A stretch of 64,000 nucleotides of DNA from positions 26,805 to 90,804 of the forward strand of contig ONDA01000011.1 in NCBI GenBank assembly GCA_900316475.1, read 5' to 3'. The notes under the pieces are model-generated. The model saw nothing but the letters and a program-made list of their open reading frames with translations, was not told the DNA's origin and searched no databases. Both the position numbers and the translations under genes were made by a program. The stretch's first letter is position 1. Every line of letters starts with the position of its first letter. Positions 15,350 to 24,631 of this stretch are shown here, in pieces. This DNA is from an uncultured Prevotellaceae bacterium (GTDB lineage: Bacteria; Bacteroidota; Bacteroidia; Bacteroidales; Bacteroidaceae).

Positions 15350-18300
15350 ATGACAATACAGGAATTATGTAAGCAATATGCCAGTAGGCCGCAGGTGAAG
15401 GCACTGGCAAAAACGATGGACAAGACGGGAACGCACCGTATTGTCCTTGAAGGTTTGGTGGGTTCCTCAGCGCCACTGGTATTCAGTTGTCTGGCCTTAA
15501 CAGAGCAGCCAACGATCCTCTTTATTCTTCAGGATGCCGAGGAGGCCGGCTATTTCTACCACGACCTGACGCAGCTGATGGGGACGGAGTGTGTGCTCTT
15601 CTTTCCGTCGAGCTACCGGCGGTCGGTGAAGTACGCCCAGCGTGACCCGGCGAACGAGATACTGCGTACCGAGGTGCTGTCGCAAGTTAGAAGTGAGGAG
15701 ACGGAAATGAGGAATGGACATTCCTTATTATATATCGTCAGCTACCCTGAGGCCGTGGCCGAGATGGTGGTGACGAAGAAACGGCTCGACAGTCGCACGC
15801 TGTCGCTCCAGACGGGGCAGACCATCAGTACGGCCACCATCGAACAGACGTTGCAGGATTTCGGCTTCCGTGAGGTGGATTATGTCTACGAGCCGGGGCA
15901 GTATGCCCTGCGTGGCTCTATCCTCGACGTGTACAGCTTCAGCAGCGAATTCCCCTTCCGTATCGACTTCTTCGGCGACGAGATAGACAGCATCCGCACG
16001 TTTGAGGTGGAGGACCAGCTGTCGAAGAGCCGTCGCGAACAGGTGGACATCGTGCCCGAGTTGGCTGGCGAGACCGAGGACAAGGAGTCGCTGTTGCAGT
16101 TTCTGCCAGAGCAGACACTGCTGGCCTTCAGGGACTATGCCTACGTGGCCGATGCCATCGACCGCACCTATCAGGAGGGCTTTTCGCGACAGGCCGTTAC
16201 GGAGCGTTTGGAAGAGGCAGCTACCGAAATGGAGCAGCACGAGATAGAGCAGCAGTTGCGCCGCGAGTGCCAGCTGATAACCGGTGCCCAGTTCCGCGAC
16301 GAGGCCGAACGTTTCCGTCAGATACTGCTGGCAAGAGGCGAAGGGCGAGGCGCAAACGGCGGGCAGACGTCGACCATCACGTTCCATACCTCGGCGCAGC
16401 CCCTGTTCCACAAGAACTTCGACCTGTTGGCTAAGACCCTGGAGGACTATCTCCTGCAGGGCTACCAGCTCTTCATCCTCGCTGACAGTCACAAGCAGCA
16501 GGAGCGTCTGAAAGAGATTTTGGCCCCCCTTTCAGCCCCCGTGGGGGCTACTAATGTCCGCAAGTCAAATGAAGCCCCCTCGGGGGCAGTAGGGGGGGCT
16601 TTCATTCCAATCGACAAGACCCTGCACGAGGGCTTTATCGACGCCGATGCCCGTGCCTGCCTGTTGACCGACCATCAGATTTTCGACCGTTTCCATAAAT
16701 ACAACCTCAAGAGCGACAAGGCGCGCACGGGCAAGGTGGCCCTGACGCTGAAGGAGATTCAGCAATTCGAGGTGGGCGACTATGTCGTTCATGTCGACCA
16801 CGGCGTAGGCCGTTTCGGCGGACTGGTGCGTATGCCCCAGGGCGATGGTTACCAGGAGATGATCAAGATTACCTACCAGCGTGGCGATGCCATCTACGTC
16901 TCCATCCATTCGCTGTACAAGGTGTCGAAGTACAAGTCGCAGGACGGCGGCGAGGCGCCCCGCCTGTCGACACTCGGCACCGGCCAGTGGGAGCGCCTGA
17001 AGGAGCGTACGAAGAAGCACATCAAGGACATTGCCCGCGACCTTATCAAGCTCTATGCCCGTCGCCGCCGCGAAAAGGGCTTCGCCTTCAGCCACGACAG
17101 TTACCTTCAGCACGAGCTGGAAGCCTCGTTCCTCTATGAAGACACCCCCGACCAGCTGAAGGCTACGCAGGACGTGAAGGCCGACATGGAGCAGGCACGG
17201 CCTATGGACCGCCTGGTCTGCGGCGACGTGGGCTTCGGCAAGACCGAGGTGGCCGTGCGTGCTGCCTTCAAGGCTGCGTGCGACGGTAAACAGGTGGCGG
17301 TGATGGTGCCCACGACGGTGCTGGCCTACCAGCATTACCGCACGTTCCAGGGCCGCTTGAAGGACATGCCCGTCCGCGTGGACTACCTGACACGGGCCCG
17401 CACGGCGAAGCAGACAAAGGAGGTGCTGAAAGACCTGGAGGACGGCAAGATAGACATTATAATAGGTACGCATAAGCTTATCGGCAAGACCGTGAAGTTC
17501 AAGGACCTGGGACTGCTTATCATCGACGAGGAGCAGAAGTTCGGCGTCAGCACCAAGGAGAAGCTGCGCCAGATGAAGTCGAACGTCGACACGCTGACGA
17601 TGTCGGCAACGCCTATCCCGCGAACGCTGCAGTTCTCGCTCGTCGGTGCCCGCGACCTCAGCGTCATCCAGACGCCGCCGCCCAACCGATACCCCATACA
17701 GACGGAGATACACACCTTCGGTGCCGATATTATTGCCGACGCCATCAATTTCGAGATGTCGCGCAACGGTCAGGTCTACTTCGTCAACAACCGCATCAAC
17801 CAGTTGCAGGAGATAGCCGACATGATACACAAGTATGTGCCCGATGCCCGTGTGGCCATCGGTCACGGACAGATGAAGCCCGAAGAGCTCGAGCAGATAA
17901 TCCTCGACTTCTCTAACTACGACTACGACGTGCTGCTCTCTACCACCATCGTCGAGAACGGCATCGACATACCCAACGCCAACACCATCATTATCAATGG
18001 TGCCCACTACTTCGGACTCTCCGACCTCCACCAGATGCGTGGCCGTGTGGGGCGCGGCAACCGCAAGGCTTTCTGTTACCTCCTGGCGCCCCCGCTGGCA
18101 GCACTGCCTGCCGACAGCCGTCGCCGCTTAGAGGCTTTGGAGAACTTCAGCGACCTGGGTTCGGGCATCAACATCGCCATGCAGGACCTCGACATCCGTG
18201 GTGCCGGCAACCTGCTCGGTGCCGAACAGTCGGGCTTCATCAGCGACCTCGGCTACGAGACCTACCAGAAGATTCTGAACGAGGCGATGGCGGAACTGAG

Positions 18301-18871
18301 GAATGAAAGAGATACCAACCCCCTCCCAGTGAAGGAGGAAAGCGAATCTCCCGCAAAATCAGGTGCTCAAAGTAATTACGCCCCTCCCTATAGGGAGGGG
18401 GTGGGGGTGGGTCTCTTCGTCTCCGACTGCACCCTCGAGAGCGACCTCGAGATGTACTTCCCCGACCAGTATGTGCCCAGCGACTCCGAGCGTATGCTGC
18501 TCTACCGCGAACTCGACAACCTGAAGAACGACCAGGAGGTGGAAGCCTACCGCCAGCGACTTCAGGACCGCTTCGGCTCGATACCCGCCGTGGCCGAGGA
18601 GCTTATCCGCGTCGTGCCGCTGCGTCGCTACGGCAAGGAGTTAGGCTGCGAGAAAATCATGTTGAAGCAGGGACGGATGTTCCTCTATTTCGTCAACAAT
18701 CCCAATAGTCCCTACTACCAGAGCGATGCCTTCGGTCGCGTGCTCGACTATGTCGGCCATCATGTGCGCCGCTGTAACCTCCGCGAGCAAAACGGCAAGC
18801 GCTCCATGGTCATCACCGATGTGCCTACCGTGGAAGAGGCTGTCAGCGTCTTGCACGCCATTGCCCAGTAG
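15350..18871 (+). CDS. mfd: Transcription-repair coupling factor Mfd with two in-frame repeat insertions
   Basis: Mfd removes stalled RNA polymerase and recruits UvrA. In order: the UvrB-like N-terminal module, the CarD-like RNA polymerase-binding domain (VGDYVVHVDHGVGRFGG, about 475-490), RecG-like translocase with Walker A GDVGFGKTEVA (about 625), DEEQ box (about 725), SATPIPRTL, QMRGRVGRGN, and the C-terminal regulatory domain. Residues about 391-417 come from the 79-nt palindromic element and about 989-1021 from the GC-rich palindrome. Both fall between domains, and all motifs remain intact. The product (1173 residues) is otherwise normal. Confidence 0.97.
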   Translation: MTIQELCKQYASRPQVKALAKTMDKTGTHRIVLEGLVGSSAPLVFSCLALTEQPTILFILQDAEEAGYFYHDLTQLMGTECVLFFPSSYRRSVKYAQRDPANEILRTEVLSQVRSEETEMRNGHSLLYIVSYPEAVAEMVVTKKRLDSRTLSLQTGQTISTATIEQTLQDFGFREVDYVYEPGQYALRGSILDVYSFSSEFPFRIDFFGDEIDSIRTFEVEDQLSKSRREQVDIVPELAGETEDKESLLQFLPEQTLLAFRDYAYVADAIDRTYQEGFSRQAVTERLEEAATEMEQHEIEQQLRRECQLITGAQFRDEAERFRQILLARGEGRGANGGQTSTITFHTSAQPLFHKNFDLLAKTLEDYLLQGYQLFILADSHKQQERLKEILAPLSAPVGATNVRKSNEAPSGAVGGAFIPIDKTLHEGFIDADARACLLTDHQIFDRFHKYNLKSDKARTGKVALTLKEIQQFEVGDYVVHVDHGVGRFGGLVRMPQGDGYQEMIKITYQRGDAIYVSIHSLYKVSKYKSQDGGEAPRLSTLGTGQWERLKERTKKHIKDIARDLIKLYARRRREKGFAFSHDSYLQHELEASFLYEDTPDQLKATQDVKADMEQARPMDRLVCGDVGFGKTEVAVRAAFKAACDGKQVAVMVPTTVLAYQHYRTFQGRLKDMPVRVDYLTRARTAKQTKEVLKDLEDGKIDIIIGTHKLIGKTVKFKDLGLLIIDEEQKFGVSTKEKLRQMKSNVDTLTMSATPIPRTLQFSLVGARDLSVIQTPPPNRYPIQTEIHTFGADIIADAINFEMSRNGQVYFVNNRINQLQEIADMIHKYVPDARVAIGHGQMKPEELEQIILDFSNYDYDVLLSTTIVENGIDIPNANTIIINGAHYFGLSDLHQMRGRVGRGNRKAFCYLLAPPLAALPADSRRRLEALENFSDLGSGINIAMQDLDIRGAGNLLGAEQSGFISDLGYETYQKILNEAMAELRNERDTNPLPVKEESESPAKSGAQSNYAPPYREGVGVGLFVSDCTLESDLEMYFPDQYVPSDSERMLLYRELDNLKNDQEVEAYRQRLQDRFGSIPAVAEELIRVVPLRRYGKELGCEKIMLKQGRMFLYFVNNPNSPYYQSDAFGRVLDYVGHHVRRCNLREQNGKRSMVITDVPTVEEAVSVLHAIAQ
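16522..16600 (+). repeat. 79-nt in-frame palindromic element, copy in mfd
   Basis: It opens with GCCCCCCT and closes with its complement AGGGGGGGC. Internal hairpins are AGCCCCC/GGGGGCT (16534-16549) and GCCCCC/GGGGGC (16574-16587). It is read as APLSAPVGATNV then EAPSGAVGGA. The insertion begins at a third codon position, as do the other two copies. Confidence 0.92.
18314..18412 (+). repeat. GC-rich palindromic repeat inside mfd (NYAPP type)
   Basis: It starts ACCAACCCCCTCCC and ends GGGAGGGGGTGGGGGTGGGT, with an inner CCCCTCCC/GGGAGGGG hairpin at about 18380-18400. It is 99 nt long, exactly 33 codons, and separates the translocase from the C-terminal domain. The core AAnTACGCCCCTYCCT is shared with the topB copy. 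Confidence 0.85.
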
Positions 18872-18889
18872 TCGTGGGGTTGACGGCAT

Positions 18890-19447
18890 TTAGCGGCTAC
18901 CTGCCCAGTTGAAACCGATGGTGACAAAGGCGTTATAGTTCGTCCAACGATTATTGTATTTCTCGTGTTCTATGAGACCTAAGTCAAAGCCCGTGTTGGC
19001 GTATAGTCGGCCAAAATTGAAACCTAAGCCGACGCGTACTGCCGCCTCGAAGTTTTCTGTCGTTCCTAAATAGCCGGCTATGCCACCAGCGAACGGTTGG
19101 AGAAACAGGTTGGGGGCTAAGTTAATGTGATAACTCATCAGCAATGGTACGTAACCCAGATGGTCTTCGTCATCACCATCCCAATCAATCTGTCCTTTGT
19201 TCATATAGTACAAACCGGTCTCAAGAAAGAGAGGTATGGGAGCAACCTGAAAATCTACACCGATACCGCCATGAGGGAAACCAATAGAAGACACGTCACC
19301 AGTGCTCTGAGAATAACCACCACGGATTCCCATGTGGAAACGGTCGGGTACGCGGTTGTTCTCTTTCTTCTTGAACTGTGCGTTCACGTTCAGCGAAACA
19401 GTCAGCATCATGACTGCCACAATCAATAATCGGATAGCTTCTTTCAT
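18890..19447 (-). CDS. Small outer-membrane beta-barrel protein
   Basis: A 185-residue protein with signal peptide (to about ...SLNVNAQ) followed by alternating beta-strand segments (FHMGIRGGYSQ, LFLETGLYYM, VRVGLGFNF, AFVTIGFNWAG), the pattern of small PorT- or OmpW-sized barrels of Bacteroidetes. It converges on mfd, whose stop lies 18 bp away. The precise role is unknown. A TATATTTG box at 19488-19495 precedes it. Confidence 0.75.
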   Translation of the reverse strand: MKEAIRLLIVAVMMLTVSLNVNAQFKKKENNRVPDRFHMGIRGGYSQSTGDVSSIGFPHGGIGVDFQVAPIPLFLETGLYYMNKGQIDWDGDDEDHLGYVPLLMSYHINLAPNLFLQPFAGGIAGYLGTTENFEAAVRVGLGFNFGRLYANTGFDLGLIEHEKYNNRWTNYNAFVTIGFNWAGSR

Positions 19448-19487
19448 AATTTTCCGTTTTTGAATTGGTTAATAATAATAGATGGCG

Positions 19488-19495
19488 CAAATATA
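19488..19495 (-). promoter_or_regulatory. -7 box for the beta-barrel gene
   Basis: TATATTTG on the minus strand, about 40 nt before the start codon. Confidence 0.55.
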
Positions 19496-19591
19496 CGACT
19501 TTTCCGTGACAAATGCAAATAATATCCGATTTTTTTCCTTTTGACGGTTAATTCACCGCAGAAAACAAAATGATTTGTGGCGTGCTGTTAA

Positions 19592-19657
19592 AACAAAACA
19601 CACCCACCCCAACGTTTGCCCTGTGCTTATGGGCGTTTCGAAGCATTGGGGGGGTGT
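19592..19657 (-). terminator. Terminator of the xylanase gene
   Basis: On the minus strand ACACCCCCCAA pairs with TTGGGGTGGGTGT around a GC-rich loop, then GTTTTGTTTT. It starts 10 nt after the xylanase stop. Confidence 0.65.
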
Positions 19658-19667
19658 TGGTAAGGAT

Positions 19668-21551
19668 TTACTTTATCAAGACCTTTTTGTCGTTTGAGAT
19701 GTAGATGCCTGCGGGCAACTCATCCAGTGAGGTGGCCATCATCGGCATTCCTTTGAGGTTGTAGATGCCTTTCGAGGCGTCCGTCTTCTCGTTGGCCTCG
19801 ACGTTGCCAATGCCGGTAACCTCGGGTTCGCCGCCGTTCAGTCCACGCACGAAGCCGGCGTAGACGTGCTTGCGGTAGTAGTTCAGGTCCCAGATACCTA
19901 CCGGTGTGTTGGCGCGCCATCCGCTGTTTTCTGGCGAGTCGGTCGTACACCACTGGCAGATGCCCCATTGCTGTGCGGGAGGTATGATGGTGAGATACTG
20001 CTTGATGATCCACTCATAGAAATCAGCCATCTTCTTGTGCTGTGCCTCAGTCATGCTGTTCGTGGGGACGCTTTTGCCGCTGGCATTGTTGTAGCCCATG
20101 TCCAGCTCGCTGACGCGCACCAGTTTGCCCGACTTCGCCATGAGCTTGAACATACCCGTGATGGCATTCTTCAGGGCATCCTGAGCCGAGCTTTTCTCGT
20201 TGTAAGAGATGTGCATCTGCGTGCCGATACCGTCAATCTTCGTCACACCGTCGTTCTCCCACTTCTTGATCCAGTTGACGAGCGACCAGAGTTTATTGCT
20301 GGCAGTGATGCCGTCCTTGGTCTTCATGTCCCAGGTGCCCTCCAGGTTGTAGTCGTTGATAAAGAGCTTTATGTCGGCAGGCCCGTACTTACGTGCCAGC
20401 CGGCAAGCCTGACGGACGTACTCCAGTGAACCCATATAGTCCTGCCAATAGAATGCGTCGCCGCCGACGTCCCAGGTGGCATCGGGGGCGCCATCGGGGT
20501 TGTAATCTTTCGAGTGCTGCAGCAGGTAGTTGCCTTGGCCGTCGTTGCCGCCTCCGGAGATGGCCTCGTTGACGAGGTCCCAGGCCTTGACCTTACCACC
20601 ACAGGCGTTCATCATGCCTTTGATCCATTTATCCATCGCATAGACCAGCGTGTCGTGCATTTCCTTAGCTGTCTGAGGAACGAGAGGCCGCGAGTTACCT
20701 TCTATCTTGATGGACTTAATGTAAACGTCGCCGACGTAGTTGGGCACCTGGACGAGTAAGAAGCTGTTTGCCATCGTAGGCTTGACGTTTACTTCTACGT
20801 CTTTCCACTCGTTGGTGAAGTTGGCACTGAAGTTATAGCCGCCGCCCCAGTCGCCGAGCTTGCACGCCAGCTTGCCCGATTTCGTGCCCTTGACGGTTAT
20901 CGTCATCTTGTAGCTCTGGCCGGTGGTCAGCAGGATGTTTTCCATAGCCACGAACTGCACCTCGTAGGAATACGATTTCGTGGAAGTGACCTTCAGACCG
21001 TTGGTGCCGTCAAAGCTGATGCTGAAGCCGAACTTCGTCTTGTCAGCCGTCCACCCCGTGGTCTGCTGTGTGCGGAAGTCCTTGCTGGCAATCACCTGGT
21101 ACGACGCTTCGCCGTTGGGGTCGGGCTTGTCGGCCAGCAAACTCAGTAGCCAGCCCTTTGCCTGCTGTGAGTGCCAGGCCAGTGTGTGACCATAGACGCT
21201 GAGGCCTGCGCTGGTGGCAGTGTTGACGTAGTTCTTGACGGTAGTAAAGTTCATGTTGCCATATTTGTCAACACAACTGGCCATCTTCATGGCGTTGCCG
21301 GCAACCGTCTCGTTGAAGTTCTTGTTGGTCAAGTTCTTGATCAGCGACTTGTTCAGATAGTCGTTGACGGTAGTGCCTGCACCCAACTTGAAGTTGGGGT
21401 ACTTCTCGTGGTCGACGTACTCTTTGAGAGCCTTATAGTTGTCAAGATAACGGTAGGCCTCATTGTTTGGTTTGCCCAGTTCAAATTTCTGCTGTGCGAC
21501 AGCCGTAGCTGACAGGCAGACTAAGAGTAGTAATGAATAAAGTTTTTTCAT
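19668..21551 (-). CDS. Secreted GH10 endo-1,4-beta-xylanase with internal carbohydrate-binding module
   Basis: It hydrolyses the xylan backbone outside the cell or at its surface. A signal peptide precedes a GH10 barrel split by an insertion: the first part ends at HTLAWHSQQ, residues about 150-300 form a beta-sandwich (family 4/9-like or 22-like binding module), and the barrel resumes at KAWDLVNEAIS with acid/base Glu 329. The nucleophile is Glu 482 in VSELDMG. This split arrangement is known from Prevotella xylanases. The last 50 residues (IYNLKGMP, LPAGIYIS) look like a short sorting tail. The transcript has an unusual tandem-hairpin leader. Confidence 0.93.
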   Translation of the reverse strand: MKKLYSLLLLVCLSATAVAQQKFELGKPNNEAYRYLDNYKALKEYVDHEKYPNFKLGAGTTVNDYLNKSLIKNLTNKNFNETVAGNAMKMASCVDKYGNMNFTTVKNYVNTATSAGLSVYGHTLAWHSQQAKGWLLSLLADKPDPNGEASYQVIASKDFRTQQTTGWTADKTKFGFSISFDGTNGLKVTSTKSYSYEVQFVAMENILLTTGQSYKMTITVKGTKSGKLACKLGDWGGGYNFSANFTNEWKDVEVNVKPTMANSFLLVQVPNYVGDVYIKSIKIEGNSRPLVPQTAKEMHDTLVYAMDKWIKGMMNACGGKVKAWDLVNEAISGGGNDGQGNYLLQHSKDYNPDGAPDATWDVGGDAFYWQDYMGSLEYVRQACRLARKYGPADIKLFINDYNLEGTWDMKTKDGITASNKLWSLVNWIKKWENDGVTKIDGIGTQMHISYNEKSSAQDALKNAITGMFKLMAKSGKLVRVSELDMGYNNASGKSVPTNSMTEAQHKKMADFYEWIIKQYLTIIPPAQQWGICQWCTTDSPENSGWRANTPVGIWDLNYYRKHVYAGFVRGLNGGEPEVTGIGNVEANEKTDASKGIYNLKGMPMMATSLDELPAGIYISNDKKVLIK

Positions 21552-21564
21552 TCTGTTATATTTT

Positions 21565-21696
21565 ACAGGAGTACTTTTTTCGACAGGAGTACAGAAGTAC
21601 TTTTTTCGACAGGAGTACAGGAGTACTTTTTTCTGACAGGAGTACAGGAGTACTTTTTTCGACAGGAGTACAGGAGTACTTATTTCGACAGGAGTA
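21565..21696 (-). repeat. Tandem 26-bp hairpin repeats in the xylanase mRNA leader
   Basis: Roughly five copies of GACAGGAGTACAGGAGTACTTTTTTC (complement given in parts: GAAAAAAGTACTCC then TGTACTCCTGTC). Each unit contains AGTAC-TCCT-GTACT, a 5-bp hairpin. The array lies between the promoter box (21709-21716) and the start codon (21551), so it is transcribed. Confidence 0.85.
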
Positions 21697-21708
21697 GAAT
21701 TCCAGATG

Positions 21709-21716
21709 CAAAGATA
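21709..21716 (-). promoter_or_regulatory. -7 box for the xylanase gene
   Basis: TATCTTTG (then CAT) on the minus strand, placing the transcript start near 21702 and a 150-nt leader before the ATG. Confidence 0.65.
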
Positions 21717-21822
21717 CGAAAGATTTTTGAAATAATGATTGGAAATGTATTTTGTTCTACTGGTTTTTATTATGAGTTAACATTTAGAGAGCGTTTGGTA
21801 ACGACTCGGTACTGCATTCCGC

Positions 21823-21865
21823 AAAAAAAACCTGACGAGTGTGCTTTTCAGCAAACCCGTCAGGG
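21823..21865 (-). terminator. Rho-independent terminator of clpB
   Basis: On the minus strand CCTGACG pairs with CGTCAGG around a loop, followed by eight T residues. It lies 29 nt after the clpB stop. Confidence 0.85.
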
Positions 21866-21893
21866 AACCATATTTCTACTTGCAGGCTTAGAG

Positions 21894-24425
21894 TCAGTTG
21901 CGGAAGACTAAGCCGTCGCCGAACTCGTCAACGATGATGGGCTTGTCGCGGTCCACCTCGTCGGCCAGCAACTTCTTCGACAGGTCGTTGAGGACGAGCT
22001 GCTGTATCGCGCGCTTCACGGGACGGGCACCGAAGTCCGGGTCGTAACCCTCCTGTGCCAGGTAGTTGATGGCCTGCGGCGTCACCTCAAGACGGAAGCC
22101 CTGCGGCTCCAGCATCTCCTGCACCTTACGTATCTGCAGGCGCACCACGTCGGCAATCTGTTCGCGCGTCAGCGGCTGGAAGGTGATAATCTCGTCGATA
22201 CGGTTCAGGAACTCCGGTCGCATCGTCATGCGCAGCTGCTCGCGGGTAGCGTTGCTGGTCATGATGATGATGGTGTTCTTGAAGTTTGCCGTCCGTCCCT
22301 TATTGTCGGTGAGCCGTCCGTCGTCGAGTACCTGCAGCAGGATGTTGAACACGTCGGGGTGAGCCTTCTCAATCTCGTCGAAGAGTACGACGGAGTACGG
22401 CTTGCGGCGCACGGCCTCTGTCAGCTGTCCACCCTCGTCGTAGCCCACGTAGCCCGGAGGTGCACCGATGAGTCGGCTGACGGTGTGCTTTTCCTGATAT
22501 TCCGACATGTCGATACGCGTCATCATCGTCTCGTCGTTGAAGAGGTACTCAGCCAGTGTCTTGGCCAGTTCCGTCTTACCGACACCCGTGGTGCCGAGGA
22601 AGATGAACGAGGCGATAGGCCGTTTCGGGTCTTGCAGTCCGGCACGCGAGCGGCGCACGGCATCGCTGACGGCGGTGATGGCCTCGTCCTGTCCGATGAC
22701 ACGGCGGTGCAGTTCCTCTTCGAGATGCAGCAGTTTTTCACGTTCGCTCTGCATCATGCGGTTGACGGGGATGCCCGTCCAGCGGGAGACGACCTCAGCG
22801 ATGTCGTCGGCGGTGACCTCCTCGCGGACGAGCGAGTTGCCGCCCTGGGCAGAAGCCAGTTGGGTTTGGATGCCCTTGATGTCGTCCTCAAGTGCTTTCA
22901 GCTTCGAGTAGCGTATTTCGGCCACCCGTCCGTAGTCGCCCTCGCGCTCAGCACGTTCAGCCTCCAGTCGCAGGTTCTCCATCTCCTGCTTGTCCTGTTG
23001 GATTTTGTTGATGAGCTGACGTTCGCCCTCCCACTTGGCGCGGAACTGCGTTTCCTGCTCGCGGAGTTCGGCGATGTCGCGGTCGAGCTGTGAGAGTTTT
23101 GTGTCAGCGGGTGAACCGCTGGCCGCATTCGTTTCGCGCTTGATGCTTTCGCGTTCGATTTCGAGCTGGGCCAGTCGGCGGGTAATCTCGTCGAGCTCCT
23201 CGGGCACGGAGTCGCGCTCCATGCGCAGTTTGGCGGCAGCCTCGTCCATCAGGTCGATGGCCTTGTCGGGCAGGAAGCGCTCGCTGATGTACCGTTCCGA
23301 CAGTTGGACGGCCGCTATACAGGCATCGTCCTGGATACGCACCTTGTGGTGGTTCTCGTAGCGCTCCTTCAGACCACGCAGGATGCTGATGGCGCTCAGT
23401 TCGTCAGGCTCGTCGACCATCACCGTCTGGAAGCGGCGCTCCAGTGCCTTGTCCTTCTCGAAGTACTTCTGGTATTCGTTCAGCGTTGTGGCACCGATGG
23501 CGCGCAGTTCGCCACGGGCCAGTGCCGGTTTCAGGATGTTGGCAGCATCCATGGCACCCTCGCCACCGCCTGCTCCCACCAGCGTGTGAATCTCGTCGAT
23601 GAAGAGGATGATACGCCCCTCGGCCTTTGTCACCTCGTTGATGACCGACTTCAGACGCTCCTCGAACTCGCCTTTGTACTTCGCACCAGCTACCAGCGCA
23701 CCCATATCGAGCGAGTAGAGCTGTTTGTCTTTCAAGTTCTCAGGCACGTCGCCACGGACGATACGGCCTGCCAGTCCCTCGACGATAGCCGTCTTACCCG
23801 TACCCGGCTCGCCAATCAGTATCGGGTTGTTCTTGGTGCGTCGCGACAGGATTTGCAGCAGTCGGCGAATCTCGTCGTCGCGGCCAATCACAGGGTCAAG
23901 CTTACCCTTGCGGGCGAGTTCGACCAGGTTCTTGGCGTACTTCTCCAGCGACTGGTAGTTGTCGTCGGCACTCTGCGACTGAACCTTCTGCCCCTGGCGC
24001 AGTTCCTGAATGGCCTTCTGCATCTCTTTCTCCGTGCAGCCGGCATCCTTCATGATGCGGGCGGCCGTGCTGTTCACGGTGAGCAGTGCCAGCAGTATAG
24101 GTTCGCACGCCACAAACTCATCGCCCTGTTTCTGGGCATAGTCCTGCGCTTTCACCAGCACCTGGTTTGATTCGTTTGAGAGGTATGGCTGTCCGCCACC
24201 TTCGATGCGGGGCAGGTGCTTCAGTTCCTGGTCAACGAGCAGCTCAATCTGCTGGACGTTGACGCTGAGCTTCTGGAACAGGAATGTGCAGACGTCCTTG
24301 GCCTTCTCCAGCACACCTTTTAACAGATGTACGGGTTCGATAACCTGTTGTCCGCCTAATTGTGCACGGTTGACGGCTTGCTGTACCGCCTCCTGTGCTT
24401 TGATGGTAAACTTGTCTAATGTCAT
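21894..24425 (-). CDS. clpB: ATP-dependent disaggregase ClpB
   Basis: Rescues aggregated proteins with DnaK. A Clp-N domain is followed by AAA+ 1 with Walker [14 protein letters not shown], an internal coiled-coil M-domain (about 400-525), AAA+ 2 with [13 protein letters not shown], and the D2-small domain. Arginine finger regions and sensor motifs are present, and the length (843) is normal. The gene has an exceptional Shine-Dalgarno TAGGAGGAAA ending five bases before the ATG. It is monocistronic, with its own terminator. Confidence 0.97.
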   Translation of the reverse strand: MTLDKFTIKAQEAVQQAVNRAQLGGQQVIEPVHLLKGVLEKAKDVCTFLFQKLSVNVQQIELLVDQELKHLPRIEGGGQPYLSNESNQVLVKAQDYAQKQGDEFVACEPILLALLTVNSTAARIMKDAGCTEKEMQKAIQELRQGQKVQSQSADDNYQSLEKYAKNLVELARKGKLDPVIGRDDEIRRLLQILSRRTKNNPILIGEPGTGKTAIVEGLAGRIVRGDVPENLKDKQLYSLDMGALVAGAKYKGEFEERLKSVINEVTKAEGRIILFIDEIHTLVGAGGGEGAMDAANILKPALARGELRAIGATTLNEYQKYFEKDKALERRFQTVMVDEPDELSAISILRGLKERYENHHKVRIQDDACIAAVQLSERYISERFLPDKAIDLMDEAAAKLRMERDSVPEELDEITRRLAQLEIERESIKRETNAASGSPADTKLSQLDRDIAELREQETQFRAKWEGERQLINKIQQDKQEMENLRLEAERAEREGDYGRVAEIRYSKLKALEDDIKGIQTQLASAQGGNSLVREEVTADDIAEVVSRWTGIPVNRMMQSEREKLLHLEEELHRRVIGQDEAITAVSDAVRRSRAGLQDPKRPIASFIFLGTTGVGKTELAKTLAEYLFNDETMMTRIDMSEYQEKHTVSRLIGAPPGYVGYDEGGQLTEAVRRKPYSVVLFDEIEKAHPDVFNILLQVLDDGRLTDNKGRTANFKNTIIIMTSNATREQLRMTMRPEFLNRIDEIITFQPLTREQIADVVRLQIRKVQEMLEPQGFRLEVTPQAINYLAQEGYDPDFGARPVKRAIQQLVLNDLSKKLLADEVDRDKPIIVDEFGDGLVFRN

Positions 24426-24429
24426 AATT

Positions 24430-24439
24430 GTTTCCTCCT
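24430..24439 (-). promoter_or_regulatory. Strong Shine-Dalgarno site of clpB
   Basis: TAGGAGGAAA on the minus strand, just ahead of the start. Most genes in this window lack such a site. Confidence 0.7.
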
Positions 24440-24591
24440 ATTTATTTTATTGTTCTGCTGAATGAGCCACAAACAATGTGCCGAATGGTGTGAGACCGAC
24501 AAAACGGCAGGAGAATCTGACGAATTGACAGAAAATCGTTAAACTTTCATATTTTCATGCATTGTAGGCAGGGGGTGTCGGGAAAAGTTGT

Positions 24592-24599
24592 TATCTTTG
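24592..24599 (+). promoter_or_regulatory. -7 box of the macroglobulin operon
   Basis: TATCTTTG followed by CAG, 32 nt before the ATG at 24632. Confidence 0.65.
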
Positions 24600-24631
24600 C
24601 AGTTGATGTTTCTATTTTAATAAGGAATGAT

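Noticed and set aside
16565-18031. Long open frame on the minus strand opposite mfd (488 codons)
   Set aside because: It is a codon-composition shadow of mfd: no motifs, many His/Val/Leu from reversed Asp/Lys/Glu codons.
21565-21696. CRISPR array
   Set aside because: The units are directly tandem with no unique spacers and no cas genes are near.
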